Shown here: positions 17,444-25,616 of the stretch, piece by piece
Position numbering within the stretch: position 1 is the first letter of the stretch
Layout of the letters: each line of letters starts with the position of its first letter
Source: Verrucomicrobiota bacterium
GTDB taxonomy: Bacteria; Verrucomicrobiota; Verrucomicrobiia; Chthoniobacterales; UBA10450
Length of the DNA: 64,000 nucleotides
Assembly (NCBI GenBank): GCA_003218135.1
Contig: QHNQ01000028.1
Location: forward strand, 1 to 64,000
Reading direction: 5' to 3'
Position numbers and translations under genes: made by a program
The notes under the pieces: model-generated
The model's database searches: none
What the model saw: the letters and a program-made list of their open reading frames with translations, nothing else
What the model was told of the DNA's origin: nothing

Positions 17444-18814
17444 ATGTATCGCGTACTACTAGCGAAGTTTCTGCCAGCGGCTCTATTACTTTGCATGGGC
17501 AACTTGAAAGCTGCACCAGCCGAGCGTTCCGGCGTCATCGCCTTTCCGCCAAGCACGGCGCAGAAATGGATTCTGCCAAACGGGCTGACGATCATCGTTC
17601 AGGAGGATCGCAGCGCGGCCGTTGCTAGCGTGCAGGCGTGGTGCGCCACGGGAAGCATCTACGAAGACCAGCACCTCGGCGCAGGGTTGTCGCACATTCT
17701 CGAGCACATGCTGTTCAAGGGAACCAAGACCCGAGGGAAAAATGAGATCGCGCAAAAAATCCAAGACGTAGGCGGCTACATCAACGCTTACACGTCGTTC
17801 GATCGCACCGTTTTTTGGATCGACGTGCCGAAAGACGGCGTGGCCACCGCTCTCGACATTCTGGCGGACGCGACGATGAATTCGACTTTGCCGCCGGAAG
17901 AATATCAGAAAGAACAGGAAGTCATCCGGCGCGAGTTTGCCATGGGGATGGATGATCCTGATCGGATGGCGGGGCTGCTCCTTTTCGCAACGGCTTACCA
18001 GCAGCATCCCTATCGCTTCCCAGTCATCGGCGAACTCGAGATTTACAATCAGCTGACGCAAGAACAGGTGGTGCAGTATTACAAGACGCGATACGTCCCC
18101 AACAATCTTACCTTCGTTGTCGTCGGGGATGTCGATGCCGAAAAGGTGCGGCAACAACTCGCCGAGGCGTTCAAGTCTTATCCGGAAAAATCGCTGAAGC
18201 CGGTATTTGTTCCTGCGGAACCGCCGCAACTTGGCCGGCGCGAAGTGCACCAGGAATTTTCCACGGAATTGACGCACCTTTCGCTCGCCTGGCACATCCC
18301 GGAGGTCACGAATCCGGACGTGCCCGCGCTCGATCTGCTCTCGACCATTCTCGGCGACGGGCGCAGCTCGCGCTTGTACCGGCGCGTGCGCGAAGAAGCC
18401 GGTTTGGCATTTAGCATCTCCGCATTTTCTTACACGCCGGGCGATCCCGGGTTATTTGGGATCGACGCCACTGTCGATCCGAAGAAACGCGAACCAGCAG
18501 AGCAACTGGCGTTGCGCATTGTTGATGAGGCGAAATCGGCCGGAGTCACTGCGGATGAATTGAAAAAGGCGAAGAAGATGACACTGAGTCATCATCTCGG
18601 CGCGCTCACGACCATGCGCGGCCAAGCCTCGGACATCGGCTCGAACTGGTTGCTTACGCGCGATCTGAATTTCAGCCGGCATTATCTCGATGCTGTTCAG
18701 AAGGTCACGCTCGATGACATTAAACGCGTCGCGGCAACTTACCTGACGGAGAATAATCTCACCGTCATCTCGTTGAATCCAAAGGGCTCGCTGCAAATGG
18801 CGTCACTCGTTTGA
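17444..18814 (+). CDS. M16 zinc peptidase, N-terminal catalytic half (split gene)
   Basis: The product is 456 residues: signal peptide (MYRVLLAKFLPAALLLCMG), then an M16 peptidase domain. The inverted zinc motif HILEH is at residues 84-88, with the downstream Glu in QEVIRREFAMGMDDPDR. It is a periplasmic or secreted zinc peptidase. The frame ends abruptly with GSLQMASLV at 18814. The next frame (18814-19905) continues as the second, non-catalytic M16 domain. Together they look like one protein of about 900 residues that lost the linker and first strands of domain two. The start at 17444 gives the signal peptide. Confidence 0.82.
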   Translation: MYRVLLAKFLPAALLLCMGNLKAAPAERSGVIAFPPSTAQKWILPNGLTIIVQEDRSAAVASVQAWCATGSIYEDQHLGAGLSHILEHMLFKGTKTRGKNEIAQKIQDVGGYINAYTSFDRTVFWIDVPKDGVATALDILADATMNSTLPPEEYQKEQEVIRREFAMGMDDPDRMAGLLLFATAYQQHPYRFPVIGELEIYNQLTQEQVVQYYKTRYVPNNLTFVVVGDVDAEKVRQQLAEAFKSYPEKSLKPVFVPAEPPQLGRREVHQEFSTELTHLSLAWHIPEVTNPDVPALDLLSTILGDGRSSRLYRRVREEAGLAFSISAFSYTPGDPGLFGIDATVDPKKREPAEQLALRIVDEAKSAGVTADELKKAKKMTLSHHLGALTTMRGQASDIGSNWLLTRDLNFSRHYLDAVQKVTLDDIKRVAATYLTENNLTVISLNPKGSLQMASLV

Positions 18815-19905
18815 TGGCCAAGGTGTTGTTGAAAGGAACCAAAACGCGCACTGCCGAGCAAATCGCCAACGAGATTGAAGCAGTAGGCGGTTCGATTTCG
18901 GGCGAGGCCGGTAACAACAGCTTTAGCGTGTCGGTCGATGTCATGAAGCCCGACGTGAAATTGGGTGTGGGCCTGCTCTCGGATGTGCTGCTCAACGCAA
19001 CCTTTCCCGAAAAAGCGATCGCGCGTGAAAGGGAAATCCAGATCGCCGCGATCCAACAGGAGGAAGAGCAGCTGGCCGCGGTCGCCCGCAACATCATGCG
19101 GCAGGCGCTGTTTGCGCAGCATCCGTACGCGCTGCGGACGAACGGCTCCATTGATTCTGTTCAGCGATTAACGCAAAAAGATTTGATCGACTTTCGTGAT
19201 CGTTACGTCGCCGCAAAAAATGGTGTGATTTTCGTCTTTGGCGATGTCAAAGCGGCCGAAGTAAAGCAGCTCGTCGAGGAAGCGCTTGCAAAAATGAAGC
19301 CCGGCGCGCTCGCACTCACGGATGCAAAACCTTCGACGCCTCTGGGCAAACCGGAAACCGTCGAGAGCCGCAAAGACAAAGCGCAAGGCGTGCTCATGGT
19401 CGGGTTTCGCGGCGCGAGTTTGTTGAGCCCTGATCGTTACGCGCTGGAATTGATCGATGAAGCCAGCAGCGATTTAGGATCGCGTTTTTTCATCCGCATT
19501 CGGGATCCGGGTTGGGCTTATTATGTCGGCGCCAGCCAGATGCAGGGTCTGGTGCCGGGACTTTTCGCATTTTATCTCGGCACCGATCCGCAGAAGATCG
19601 AGCCGGTGAAGACCGCGTTACTGGATGAAATCTACAAGCTGGCAAATGATGGGCTCACCCCCGAAGAACTAGCCCGGGCGAAAAAGAAACTGATTGGTCA
19701 ACAGGAGATTGCCAATCAAAGCAATGAGGCGTTTGGCTATCATTGCGCGCTGGACGAGCTCTACGGACTCGGCTTCGATTTCTACAAGCGACTCGAGCAC
19801 GATGTGAACGCGGTGACGCCTGAGCATATTAAGCTAGTGGCGGCAAAATATTTTCGTGATCAACCGTACGTTTTAGCAACGGTGCGACCTCCAGAGAAAA
19901 AGTGA
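18814..19905 (+). pseudogene. M16 peptidase, C-terminal domain (separated by an internal deletion)
   Basis: The frame begins MAKVLLKGTKTRTAEQIAN, which aligns with the HILEHMLFKGTKTRGKNEIA stretch of the first half, so its first 45-55 residues are missing. The bases just before the ATG read NGVTRL in this frame, as expected for the interior of a full-length protein. There is no signal peptide, so the fragment would not be exported alone. The stop of the first half (TGA) overlaps this ATG by one base, so translational coupling is possible but would leave the product in the cytoplasm. The rest of the domain is intact to 19905. I infer a frameshifting deletion or an assembly error. Confidence 0.72.
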
Positions 19906-19933
19906 GCCGCCTTCGGATAGAGCGGCGAGACTG

Positions 19934-20022
19934 GGGCTACGACGGGCAGGCGGGTGACGAGAGAACCCGTCCATGATATACTGGTTCAACTGATCATTCG
20001 TCACTCATCACTCATCACTTTC
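19934..20022. repeat. Fragments of two intergenic repeat families
   Basis: ggctacgacgggcaggcggg (19934-19953) is a partial copy of the element inserted in lhr at 27095-27125. It is followed by tandem tcactcatcactcatcac units (about 20000-20018), related to agtgattagtgagaag at 38372-38405. Both lie in the gap before the DUF1844 gene. Confidence 0.55.
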
Positions 20023-20026
20023 TTCT

Positions 20027-20476
20027 ATGGCTGAAGTCCAAAAAACCACACTAAGCGGCGAGCTTTCGCAGCGCTTCATTGAATTTGTCATCATGCATGC
20101 GCAAAACGCCGCGCTGTTTCTTGGCCAAATTCCGAATCCAAAGAGCGGCGAACCCGAAGTGAACCTCGATTTGGCCAGAATGTTCATCGATCAACTCGCC
20201 ATGATTCAGGAAAAAACGCGCGGCAACCTGACGAACGAAGAGACAAAAGTGTTGAGCAACGCGCTTTCCAATTTGCAAATGGCATATGTAGAGATTGCGA
20301 AGGAACAGCCCAAGGGCGCCGCGCAGCCTGAGGCGCCGGAAGCCGCAGCACCGACGCCGCAACCAGAATCCGCAGAACAATCGTCCCCAGCCGAGGCGCA
20401 ACCATCGGCCCCGATCAGTTCAGCTGAACCCGAGACAGAATCGCGGAAGAAATTCACCAAGAGCTACGGGCCTTAG
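20027..20476 (+). CDS. DUF1844 family protein
   Basis: The 149-residue protein has a conserved N-terminal DUF1844 domain (about 10-95): FIEFVIMHAQNAALFLGQIP, VNLDLARMFIDQLAMIQEKT and LSNALSNLQMAYVEIA. The C-terminal tail is long and Pro/Ala/Glu-rich. Function is unknown. It is cytoplasmic by appearance. The single ATG at 20027 has no strong upstream Shine-Dalgarno. Confidence 0.85.
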   Translation: MAEVQKTTLSGELSQRFIEFVIMHAQNAALFLGQIPNPKSGEPEVNLDLARMFIDQLAMIQEKTRGNLTNEETKVLSNALSNLQMAYVEIAKEQPKGAAQPEAPEAAAPTPQPESAEQSSPAEAQPSAPISSAEPETESRKKFTKSYGP

Positions 20477-20569
20477 CTAGATTCTGCTTTGCCGAGATCG
20501 TTCGCGTGTGTACGCCGGCGGTTTTTAGGTCTATGATGGAATTAAGCTGAAAGCTTCTATATAAACCTC

Positions 20570-20576
20570 GTTAGAT
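20570..20576 (+). other. Left cassette junction, GTTRRRY core site
   Basis: GTTAGAT matches the integron recombination core GTTRRRY and lies 33 bases upstream of the first VOC gene, the usual distance for a gene cassette. No inverted partner box is visible to its left, so this could be the insertion point (attI-like or secondary site) rather than a full attC. Support comes mainly from the complete attC at 20939-21003. Confidence 0.5.
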
Positions 20577-20608
20577 GTTTTCAATAGCCCTTCAGGCGAG
20601 TGTTCGAA

Positions 20609-20944
20609 ATGAGGAAGTACCATCATCTCGGAATTCCGACCACTGAAAAAAGAGAGGGCGAAGTGCATCTGAAGCACTTGAAAATTTATGTGAGTGGTTA
20701 CAAGGAAAGTCTCTACCACATCGAGTGGATGAGGTACGAACCGGATGCGCCGTATCCGGAGCTCGTCAAGACCATGCCTCATGTGGCCTTTGAGGTCGAC
20801 GATCTTGAGCAAGAACTCAAGGACAAGAAGGTGATCATCGCACCAAATAGCCCCAGCCCAGGCGTCACCGTCGCATTCATCGAAGACAATGGGGCACCGG
20901 TTGAGTTTCTACAGATCGACAAGACTCAGGCACAAGACGCCTAA
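20609..20944 (+). CDS. VOC (glyoxalase/dioxygenase-like) family protein carried on a gene cassette
   Basis: This 111-residue protein has the beta-alpha-beta-beta-beta layout of the VOC superfamily: MRKYHHLGIPTT with an early His, VAFEVDDLEQELKDKK, then a C-terminal metal-site-like PVEFLQIDK. Substrate is unknown. Relatives include glyoxalase-type and antibiotic-binding proteins. A GTG at 20600 is an alternative start. The stop codon TAA sits inside the GCCTAAC box of the attC at 20939-21003, a typical gene-cassette arrangement. Confidence 0.75.
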   Translation: MRKYHHLGIPTTEKREGEVHLKHLKIYVSGYKESLYHIEWMRYEPDAPYPELVKTMPHVAFEVDDLEQELKDKKVIIAPNSPSPGVTVAFIEDNGAPVEFLQIDKTQAQDA

Positions 20945-21003
20945 CCACACACTAGAGCGGGACACTCGCTCCGCTCGCGCCCCTCAGTGTGGCGGGGTTA
21001 GGC
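20939..21003 (+). mobile_element. Integron attC recombination site
   Basis: GCCTAAC (20939-20945, R'' box RYYYAAC) and GTTAGGC (20997-21003, R' box GTTRRRY) are exact reverse complements 65 bases apart end to end. Between them CCACACACT...GAGCGGG pairs with GCCCCTCAGTGTGG with a few bulged bases, around a GC-rich loop. These are the features that define attC sites by structure. The upstream gene's stop lies in the R'' box and the next gene starts 17 bases after the R' box. No integrase gene is in the window. Confidence 0.85.
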
Positions 21004-21019
21004 CGACACCGCAAATGCG

Positions 21020-21448
21020 ATGAAACGCACGTGGACGATCATCGGCGTACGCGACGTTGCCGCTAGCTTCAAATGGTACCAGTCGCTATTCGGCCAGCCC
21101 GAGACGGCTCCGGCCCATGTCTACTGGGGTCAAATCGTCGATACGGATGGAACTGTGTTGCTTTGCCTCCACCAGTGGGGCGTGCACGAGCATCCCTCCC
21201 TGATAAGCCCGGACGATGCGTCACCTGGCAAAGGCCTCCTCTTGTTCTTCCGCGTCGACGATTTCGACAAAGCCCTGAAGAGGGCACGCGCTCTCGTCAC
21301 CCGATTCGAGGACGAGCCCCACGTGAACCCGAACACTGGAACTATGGAGTTCTCACTCCCGGATCCGGACGGATACTACGTGACGATCAGTGCGCTCTCG
21401 GCGCCCGAGCGCAGAGGACCCGCGAGGCGGCGTCCCAACAAGCGCTGA
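21020..21448 (+). CDS. VOC/glyoxalase-bleomycin resistance-like protein, second cassette gene
   Basis: The 142-residue protein is a single-chain VOC protein: WTIIGVRDVAASFKWYQSLF at the N terminus, then LLLFFRVDDFDKALKRARAL and LPDPDGYYVTISAL near the C terminus. The substrate is unknown. It starts 17 bases after the attC R' box. It is clearly more GC-rich than the first cassette gene, as expected if the two cassettes came from different sources. After its stop the sequence reads tcGTTAGAGC. I find no clear R'' partner for it, so the right end of the insertion is uncertain. Confidence 0.78.
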   Translation: MKRTWTIIGVRDVAASFKWYQSLFGQPETAPAHVYWGQIVDTDGTVLLCLHQWGVHEHPSLISPDDASPGKGLLLFFRVDDFDKALKRARALVTRFEDEPHVNPNTGTMEFSLPDPDGYYVTISALSAPERRGPARRRPNKR

Positions 21449-21473
21449 TCGTTAGAGCAAGCAGTGCGCTACC

Positions 21474-22493
21474 CTACCGGCTGCTCGTGCGTGTGGGAGT
21501 TGCGCGCGGGCGCGGTTTGGTCTTCGCGCTTTTGCGTACCGTGATCGTGCCCTGACCGGGAGCGGGAGTTGAGGATGCTTCGGCGTACTTTTTTGTCGAG
21601 GGCCAGATTAAACGCCACGGCTGAGTTTTTATCGTCTCGCTAAATTGCTTGATGTTTGTACCGGCGGGCTCGAGCTCGGTGGTCGCCACCTTTAATTTCT
21701 CTGACGAGTTGCGCAGGTTTCGCAGCGTCACCTCGATGTTGTCGTTCTCCGTAAGGCTGGTGCTGATTTTCTCGATGTTTGTGAGCGAATGCGAAAGGGC
21801 GCTGTCCGGCGCAGTCAGACCGGACATATGTTCGCCGAACGTTTTGAACTGGCTGAGAGCAAGGGTTAGCTCGGAATTTTCGTCGGTGAGACGGTTAAGA
21901 TTTTGCGCCGTCTGCTGGAGATCCTTCATGGTGTTAGTCGCTTCGGCTGCGACAGGTTTGATCACTTCCAGCATCTTCGCTGCCGCTTCGCCTAGGTCGG
22001 GAGTGCGTTCTCCAGCGAATATCTCGCCATCCTTTGCGCGGCCGGAGGCTTCGGTCCCCTGCGTAATATCGATCGCCATGTCGCCCAGTAATCCAAGCTG
22101 CATCATGCGGGTCTTGGCATCCCGATACACCTTGGCGTTCTTGTCCACCTGCACGTCCACGCGCACTTCGAATCTTGGTTTGCTAGGCGTGGTAGTCGGG
22201 CTGGGACTCGCATTCGCTTCCGGCTGATTAATGGTTGTGGCCGCTGCTTCCGCCTGCTTTTCTTCTTTGGGCGAGACGGGCGAATACAATTTTTGCACCT
22301 GACCAATGTTGCGACCGGCCAGCATCACCGGCGCGCCCTGTTTGATTCCCGCAGCGTTATCGAAGTAAATCTTGTACGTCACAAGCGGGCGGAACAATCC
22401 CGGCGCACCGAGCAAAACCAAAAGGAATGCGACCACGGCGATCGTGCCGATCACCAGCAGGCCAGTCATGATTTCATTTCTTTGTAATTGCAT
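21474..22493 (-). CDS. mlaD: MlaD-family (MCE domain) lipid-transport protein
   Basis: This 339-residue membrane-anchored periplasmic protein has an N-terminal transmembrane helix (about 8-28, MTGLLVIGTIAVVAFLLVLL). An MCE domain follows (about 38-150) with VTYKIYFDNAAGIKQGAPVM and LAGRNIGQVQKL. A Pro/Ala-rich insert at about 75-105 is unusual. After the MCE domain comes a long helical region (about 175-300) rich in Asn, Thr, Leu and Glu, typical of MCE tails. It would carry phospholipids between membranes with MlaE and MlaF. Its ATG overlaps the end of mlaF by 20 bases, so translation is coupled. Confidence 0.88.
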   Translation of the reverse strand: MQLQRNEIMTGLLVIGTIAVVAFLLVLLGAPGLFRPLVTYKIYFDNAAGIKQGAPVMLAGRNIGQVQKLYSPVSPKEEKQAEAAATTINQPEANASPSPTTTPSKPRFEVRVDVQVDKNAKVYRDAKTRMMQLGLLGDMAIDITQGTEASGRAKDGEIFAGERTPDLGEAAAKMLEVIKPVAAEATNTMKDLQQTAQNLNRLTDENSELTLALSQFKTFGEHMSGLTAPDSALSHSLTNIEKISTSLTENDNIEVTLRNLRNSSEKLKVATTELEPAGTNIKQFSETIKTQPWRLIWPSTKKYAEASSTPAPGQGTITVRKSAKTKPRPRATPTRTSSR

Positions 22494-23262
22494 CGAGGCT
22501 GCCTTCCAGAATGGGACCTTCAGTACTGCCGCTCAAAAACTGAGCGACCACCGGATTTTTGGATTGTTTGAATTTTTCAGGTTCGGCTTCTTCAATGATT
22601 TTTCCCTGATACAACATAGCCATTCGCGTGCCGATGCGAAAGGCGCTGTCCATTTCGTGCGTGACGGTGATGGATGTGACCTTCGCTGTATCACTCAGGC
22701 TGATAATTAATTCGTCGATGACGGAGGCGATGACCGGGTCAAGACCGGCTGACGGCTCGTCAAGAAGCATCAACTCCGGCTCGAGCACCAGAGCGCGCGC
22801 AAGGGCGACGCGTTTCCGCATGCCGCCACTGAGTTCCTCCGGCAAGAGGTCTTTGGAATCCTTCATGCCGACAAGCTCCAATTTTTCATCGACGATTTTG
22901 TCAATCTCATCACGCGATTTGTCCGTAAGCTCTTCGAGGGGGAGGGCAACGTTTTCGCGCACGTTACGAGAACTGAGCAGCGCCGAATATTGGTATACCA
23001 TGCCCATATGCTGCCGGACGGCCTGAAGTTTCCGCCGCTGGAGCCCCGTGATTTCAAAGCGCTTGAAAAAAATGGAACCGGCATTGGGGCGAAGCGTGCC
23101 GAGAATCAACCGCAAAATTGTGCTCTTGCCACTGCCGCTCTGGCCCATGATCACCAAACGCTCCTGCGGCTCCACGTTGAGCGAAAAGCCGTCGAGGACT
23201 TTGTTTTCTTCAAATTGCATGCACACGTCGCGTAACTCGACCATGTGCTTGGGCGTCGTCAT
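22474..23262 (-). CDS. mlaF: MlaF-family ABC transporter ATPase
   Basis: This 262-residue ATPase energises the MlaE-MlaD lipid transporter. Walker A is GQSGSGKST at residues 40-48, the signature is LSGGMRKRVALARAL, and Walker B is LMLLDEPSAGLDP. The frame is open to 23580, but the extra 106 residues are a shadow of mlaE. The ATG at 23262 overlaps the mlaE stop by 4 bases (ATGA), which supports this start and coupling. Confidence 0.93.
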   Translation of the reverse strand: MTTPKHMVELRDVCMQFEENKVLDGFSLNVEPQERLVIMGQSGSGKSTILRLILGTLRPNAGSIFFKRFEITGLQRRKLQAVRQHMGMVYQYSALLSSRNVRENVALPLEELTDKSRDEIDKIVDEKLELVGMKDSKDLLPEELSGGMRKRVALARALVLEPELMLLDEPSAGLDPVIASVIDELIISLSDTAKVTSITVTHEMDSAFRIGTRMAMLYQGKIIEEAEPEKFKQSKNPVVAQFLSGSTEGPILEGSLDAITKK

Positions 23263-24083
23263 GTTGGATAAAACGTCGTGTAGATAACGTTGTATAGCGT
23301 ATCGAAGCCGATCACGGCGGTGATCGCCGTCACGACGCTGGACGTTGTGGAGATGCCCACGCCCGCTGCACCGCCTTTCACGGTCAATCCCCGGTAACAG
23401 GCAATAGCCGCAATGAGCAGGCCAAACAGGAAACTCTTGAAGATCCCGGTGATGATGTCGCGAATGAGCAACGAATCTTTTACGAGATCGAGAAAATATG
23501 GAAACGCGATACTGAAATAGGCTTTGCAAATCAGGCTGCTTGCAAGTATCGCGGCGATGTTCGAAGCCGTGGAGAGACACGGCATCAAGAGAATCAAGGC
23601 GAGCATCCGCGGCGCAACAAGGAAACGCAGCGGGCCGATACCCATGGATTCGATCGCTTCGACTTCCTCGGAAACTTGCATGGTGCCGAGCTCGGCCGTG
23701 AACGCAGCACCGATCCGCGCCGCCACCATAATGCCGGTGAGAAGTGGGCCTAGTTCACGCGTAAAACCGATTGCCACCAAGCCAGGGATCAACCGTTCTG
23801 TTCCGAAGCGTTGTAATTGGTAGCCGGTGAGCAACGTCATTGTCAGTCCGAGGAAAAATGACACCAGGCCCACCAGTGGCACGGAATCGACACCGGCGCG
23901 TTGACTATGCCGAAAAAAACTGGTGGCGCGAAACGGCACCCGCCCCTGTTGGATGCGTTCGAACATTTCCTCGAACGTGTTTACGATGAACCAGAACACG
24001 CCGCCGACCTCGCGCAGAAAATTGCGTGAGATGTGGCCGATTCCCTGCGCAACTAAAACGGGCGGCGGTTGAGCGTCTGCCAT
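23259..24083 (-). CDS. mlaE: MlaE-family lipid transport permease
   Basis: The product is 274 residues. The family core GFTRELGPLLTGIMVAARIG followed by ELGTMQVSEEVEAIESMG is present, with about five to six hydrophobic segments after an amphipathic N-terminal helix (FWFIVNTFEEMFERIQQG). It forms the membrane part of the Mla/MCE system that moves phospholipids between inner and outer membrane. The ATG at 24083 (MADAQPPP) is preferred over a TTG at 24092. Gene order on the minus strand is E-F-D. MlaB and MlaC homologues are not visible. Confidence 0.93.
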   Translation of the reverse strand: MADAQPPPVLVAQGIGHISRNFLREVGGVFWFIVNTFEEMFERIQQGRVPFRATSFFRHSQRAGVDSVPLVGLVSFFLGLTMTLLTGYQLQRFGTERLIPGLVAIGFTRELGPLLTGIMVAARIGAAFTAELGTMQVSEEVEAIESMGIGPLRFLVAPRMLALILLMPCLSTASNIAAILASSLICKAYFSIAFPYFLDLVKDSLLIRDIITGIFKSFLFGLLIAAIACYRGLTVKGGAAGVGISTTSSVVTAITAVIGFDTLYNVIYTTFYPT

Positions 24084-24365
24084 GGCGAGCAAAAGTTGGC
24101 CTTAGTTGCGGGGCGGGCAAAGAGCAAAGTTACCGTTAAAATCGCAGGTCGTCTTCGATTCGTTTGTTCCGAGCAGATCAGCCGTGCCACTGGCCAAATC
24201 GGAGTCCACCCCTCTGCCATTCGGATCATGCAGGAGCGCGCGGGCAGGGAAGGTTTGCCGATCATTCTTGGCGGCGACATAGCCTTCGACGGCACATCCA
24301 AGCGTCGTCCCCTGCCCGGCCACTAGGATCGACAATTGACGCTTCGAGAGTGACTTTAACGGAAT

Positions 24366-25451
24366 GTGAAATTGCTGGCCGCAGCGAATTGCTTCTTTGT
24401 CTTCCTGCTCTTTAGTGCAGCCCCGAAGGCTTTCGAGGCGCTTGCGCAAGAACCGGCACCGTCCCCGACAGCTGCAACGGGAAAACGCCCTGAGAATCAG
24501 GAAGAGATGCAAAGAAAGAATTTTGGAATCGTAATCCATGGCGGCGCCGGAACCATCGAGCGCAGCACGATGACTCCGGAAAAAGAGCGCGCATATCGCG
24601 CGGGCCTCGAGCGCGCGCTGACGGCTGGTTACGAAATCTTGAAGCGTGGCGGATCAAGTCTCGACGCAACGGAAGCAGCCGTGCGCGTGTTGGAGGACGA
24701 CCCGCATTTTAATGCGGGTCGAGGTTCTGTTTTCACAAGCGCCGGCACAAACGAGATGGACGCTTCCATTATGGATGGAAACACGCTGAAAGCCGGGGCA
24801 GTTGCCAGCGTCAAACGCGTGAAAAACCCCGTCAGCCTCGCCCGACTGGTCATGGAAAAATCTCCTCACGTGATTCTCGATTGCGTGGGCGCGGAAGCGT
24901 TCGCGAAGGAAAACGGGATTGAGCTAGTGGATCCAAAATATTTTTTTACGCAGGAACGCTGGGACGCATTGCAGAAAATTAAGGAAGCGGAAAAGCACGG
25001 CGGCGTCGGCGGCAAGAGATTTTTTATCTCGGAAGATGGTCGGCACGGCACGGTGGGCGCTGTCGCGCTGGATAAGGCTGGTAATCTGGCGGCGGCGACT
25101 TCGACCGGCGGGATGGACAACAAACTGCCGGGGCGAATCGGCGACACGCCGGTCATAGGCGCCGGGACCTATGCGAACAATCAAACCTGCGCGGTGTCCT
25201 GTACCGGCGATGGCGAGTATTTTATTCGTGCCGGCGTGGCTCATGAAGTTTCAGCGCTGATCGAATATCGGGGAATGAAATTGCAGGAAGCGGCGCAAAT
25301 GGCTCTGGACGCAGTGGAAAAGCTCGGCGGCGCTGGCGGATTGATCGCCATCGATAAAAATGGCGAGATCGCTTTGCCATTTAATACAAACGGCATGTAT
25401 CGCGGGTATGTCGATCCAAATGGCAAGTTTGTCGTGGAGATTTACAAGTGA
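24366..25451 (+). CDS. Isoaspartyl peptidase / plant-type L-asparaginase
   Basis: This 361-residue Ntn-hydrolase precursor self-cleaves before its catalytic Thr. The motif DGRHGTVGAVALDKAGN places that residue at Thr229. FGIVIHGGAGTIERS (about residues 53-67) opens the alpha subunit, and VLEDDPHFNAGRGSVFTSAG is conserved. STGGMDNKLPGRIGDTPVIG and GAGTYANN follow in the beta subunit. The N terminus (GTG start at 24366) has a hydrophobic stretch about 4-22 followed by a Pro-rich linker, so export to the periplasm is likely. The enzyme hydrolyses isoaspartyl dipeptides and asparagine. Confidence 0.92.
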   Translation: MKLLAAANCFFVFLLFSAAPKAFEALAQEPAPSPTAATGKRPENQEEMQRKNFGIVIHGGAGTIERSTMTPEKERAYRAGLERALTAGYEILKRGGSSLDATEAAVRVLEDDPHFNAGRGSVFTSAGTNEMDASIMDGNTLKAGAVASVKRVKNPVSLARLVMEKSPHVILDCVGAEAFAKENGIELVDPKYFFTQERWDALQKIKEAEKHGGVGGKRFFISEDGRHGTVGAVALDKAGNLAAATSTGGMDNKLPGRIGDTPVIGAGTYANNQTCAVSCTGDGEYFIRAGVAHEVSALIEYRGMKLQEAAQMALDAVEKLGGAGGLIAIDKNGEIALPFNTNGMYRGYVDPNGKFVVEIYK

Positions 25452-25498
25452 GTTCGTGATTGGTCGAAGCGTTGAACCGCTGAAGCGAAAACGGCATT

Positions 25499-25590
25499 GT
25501 CATTCTGAGCGAAGCGAAGAATCTCAGAGGAGTTCTTCCGGTCGCGCAAAGATGACAATCAGAGACGTTTCGCTTCGCTCAACATGACAA
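25499..25590. repeat. GAGCGAAG-type inverted repeat, well preserved
   Basis: tgtcattctgagcgaagcg at 25499 faces cgcttcgctcaacatgaca ending at 25589. Arms are nearly perfect reverse complements around about 50 bases. Other copies: 1-75, 26349-26456, 31030-31120 and a partial one at 40446-40490. The element fills most of the gap before the glycosyltransferase gene. Confidence 0.8.
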
Positions 25591-25616
25591 CACAGGGCTA
25601 CCCGCTTTAACGCTTC

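Noticed and set aside
18811-19905. Treating the second M16 frame as an independent subunit gene
   Set aside because: It lacks a signal peptide and its first strands, and the bases before its ATG continue the family sequence in frame.
24102-24539. 145-codon open frame on the minus strand before and across the asparaginase start
   Set aside because: It overlaps a well-supported gene, and its residues show no family pattern.
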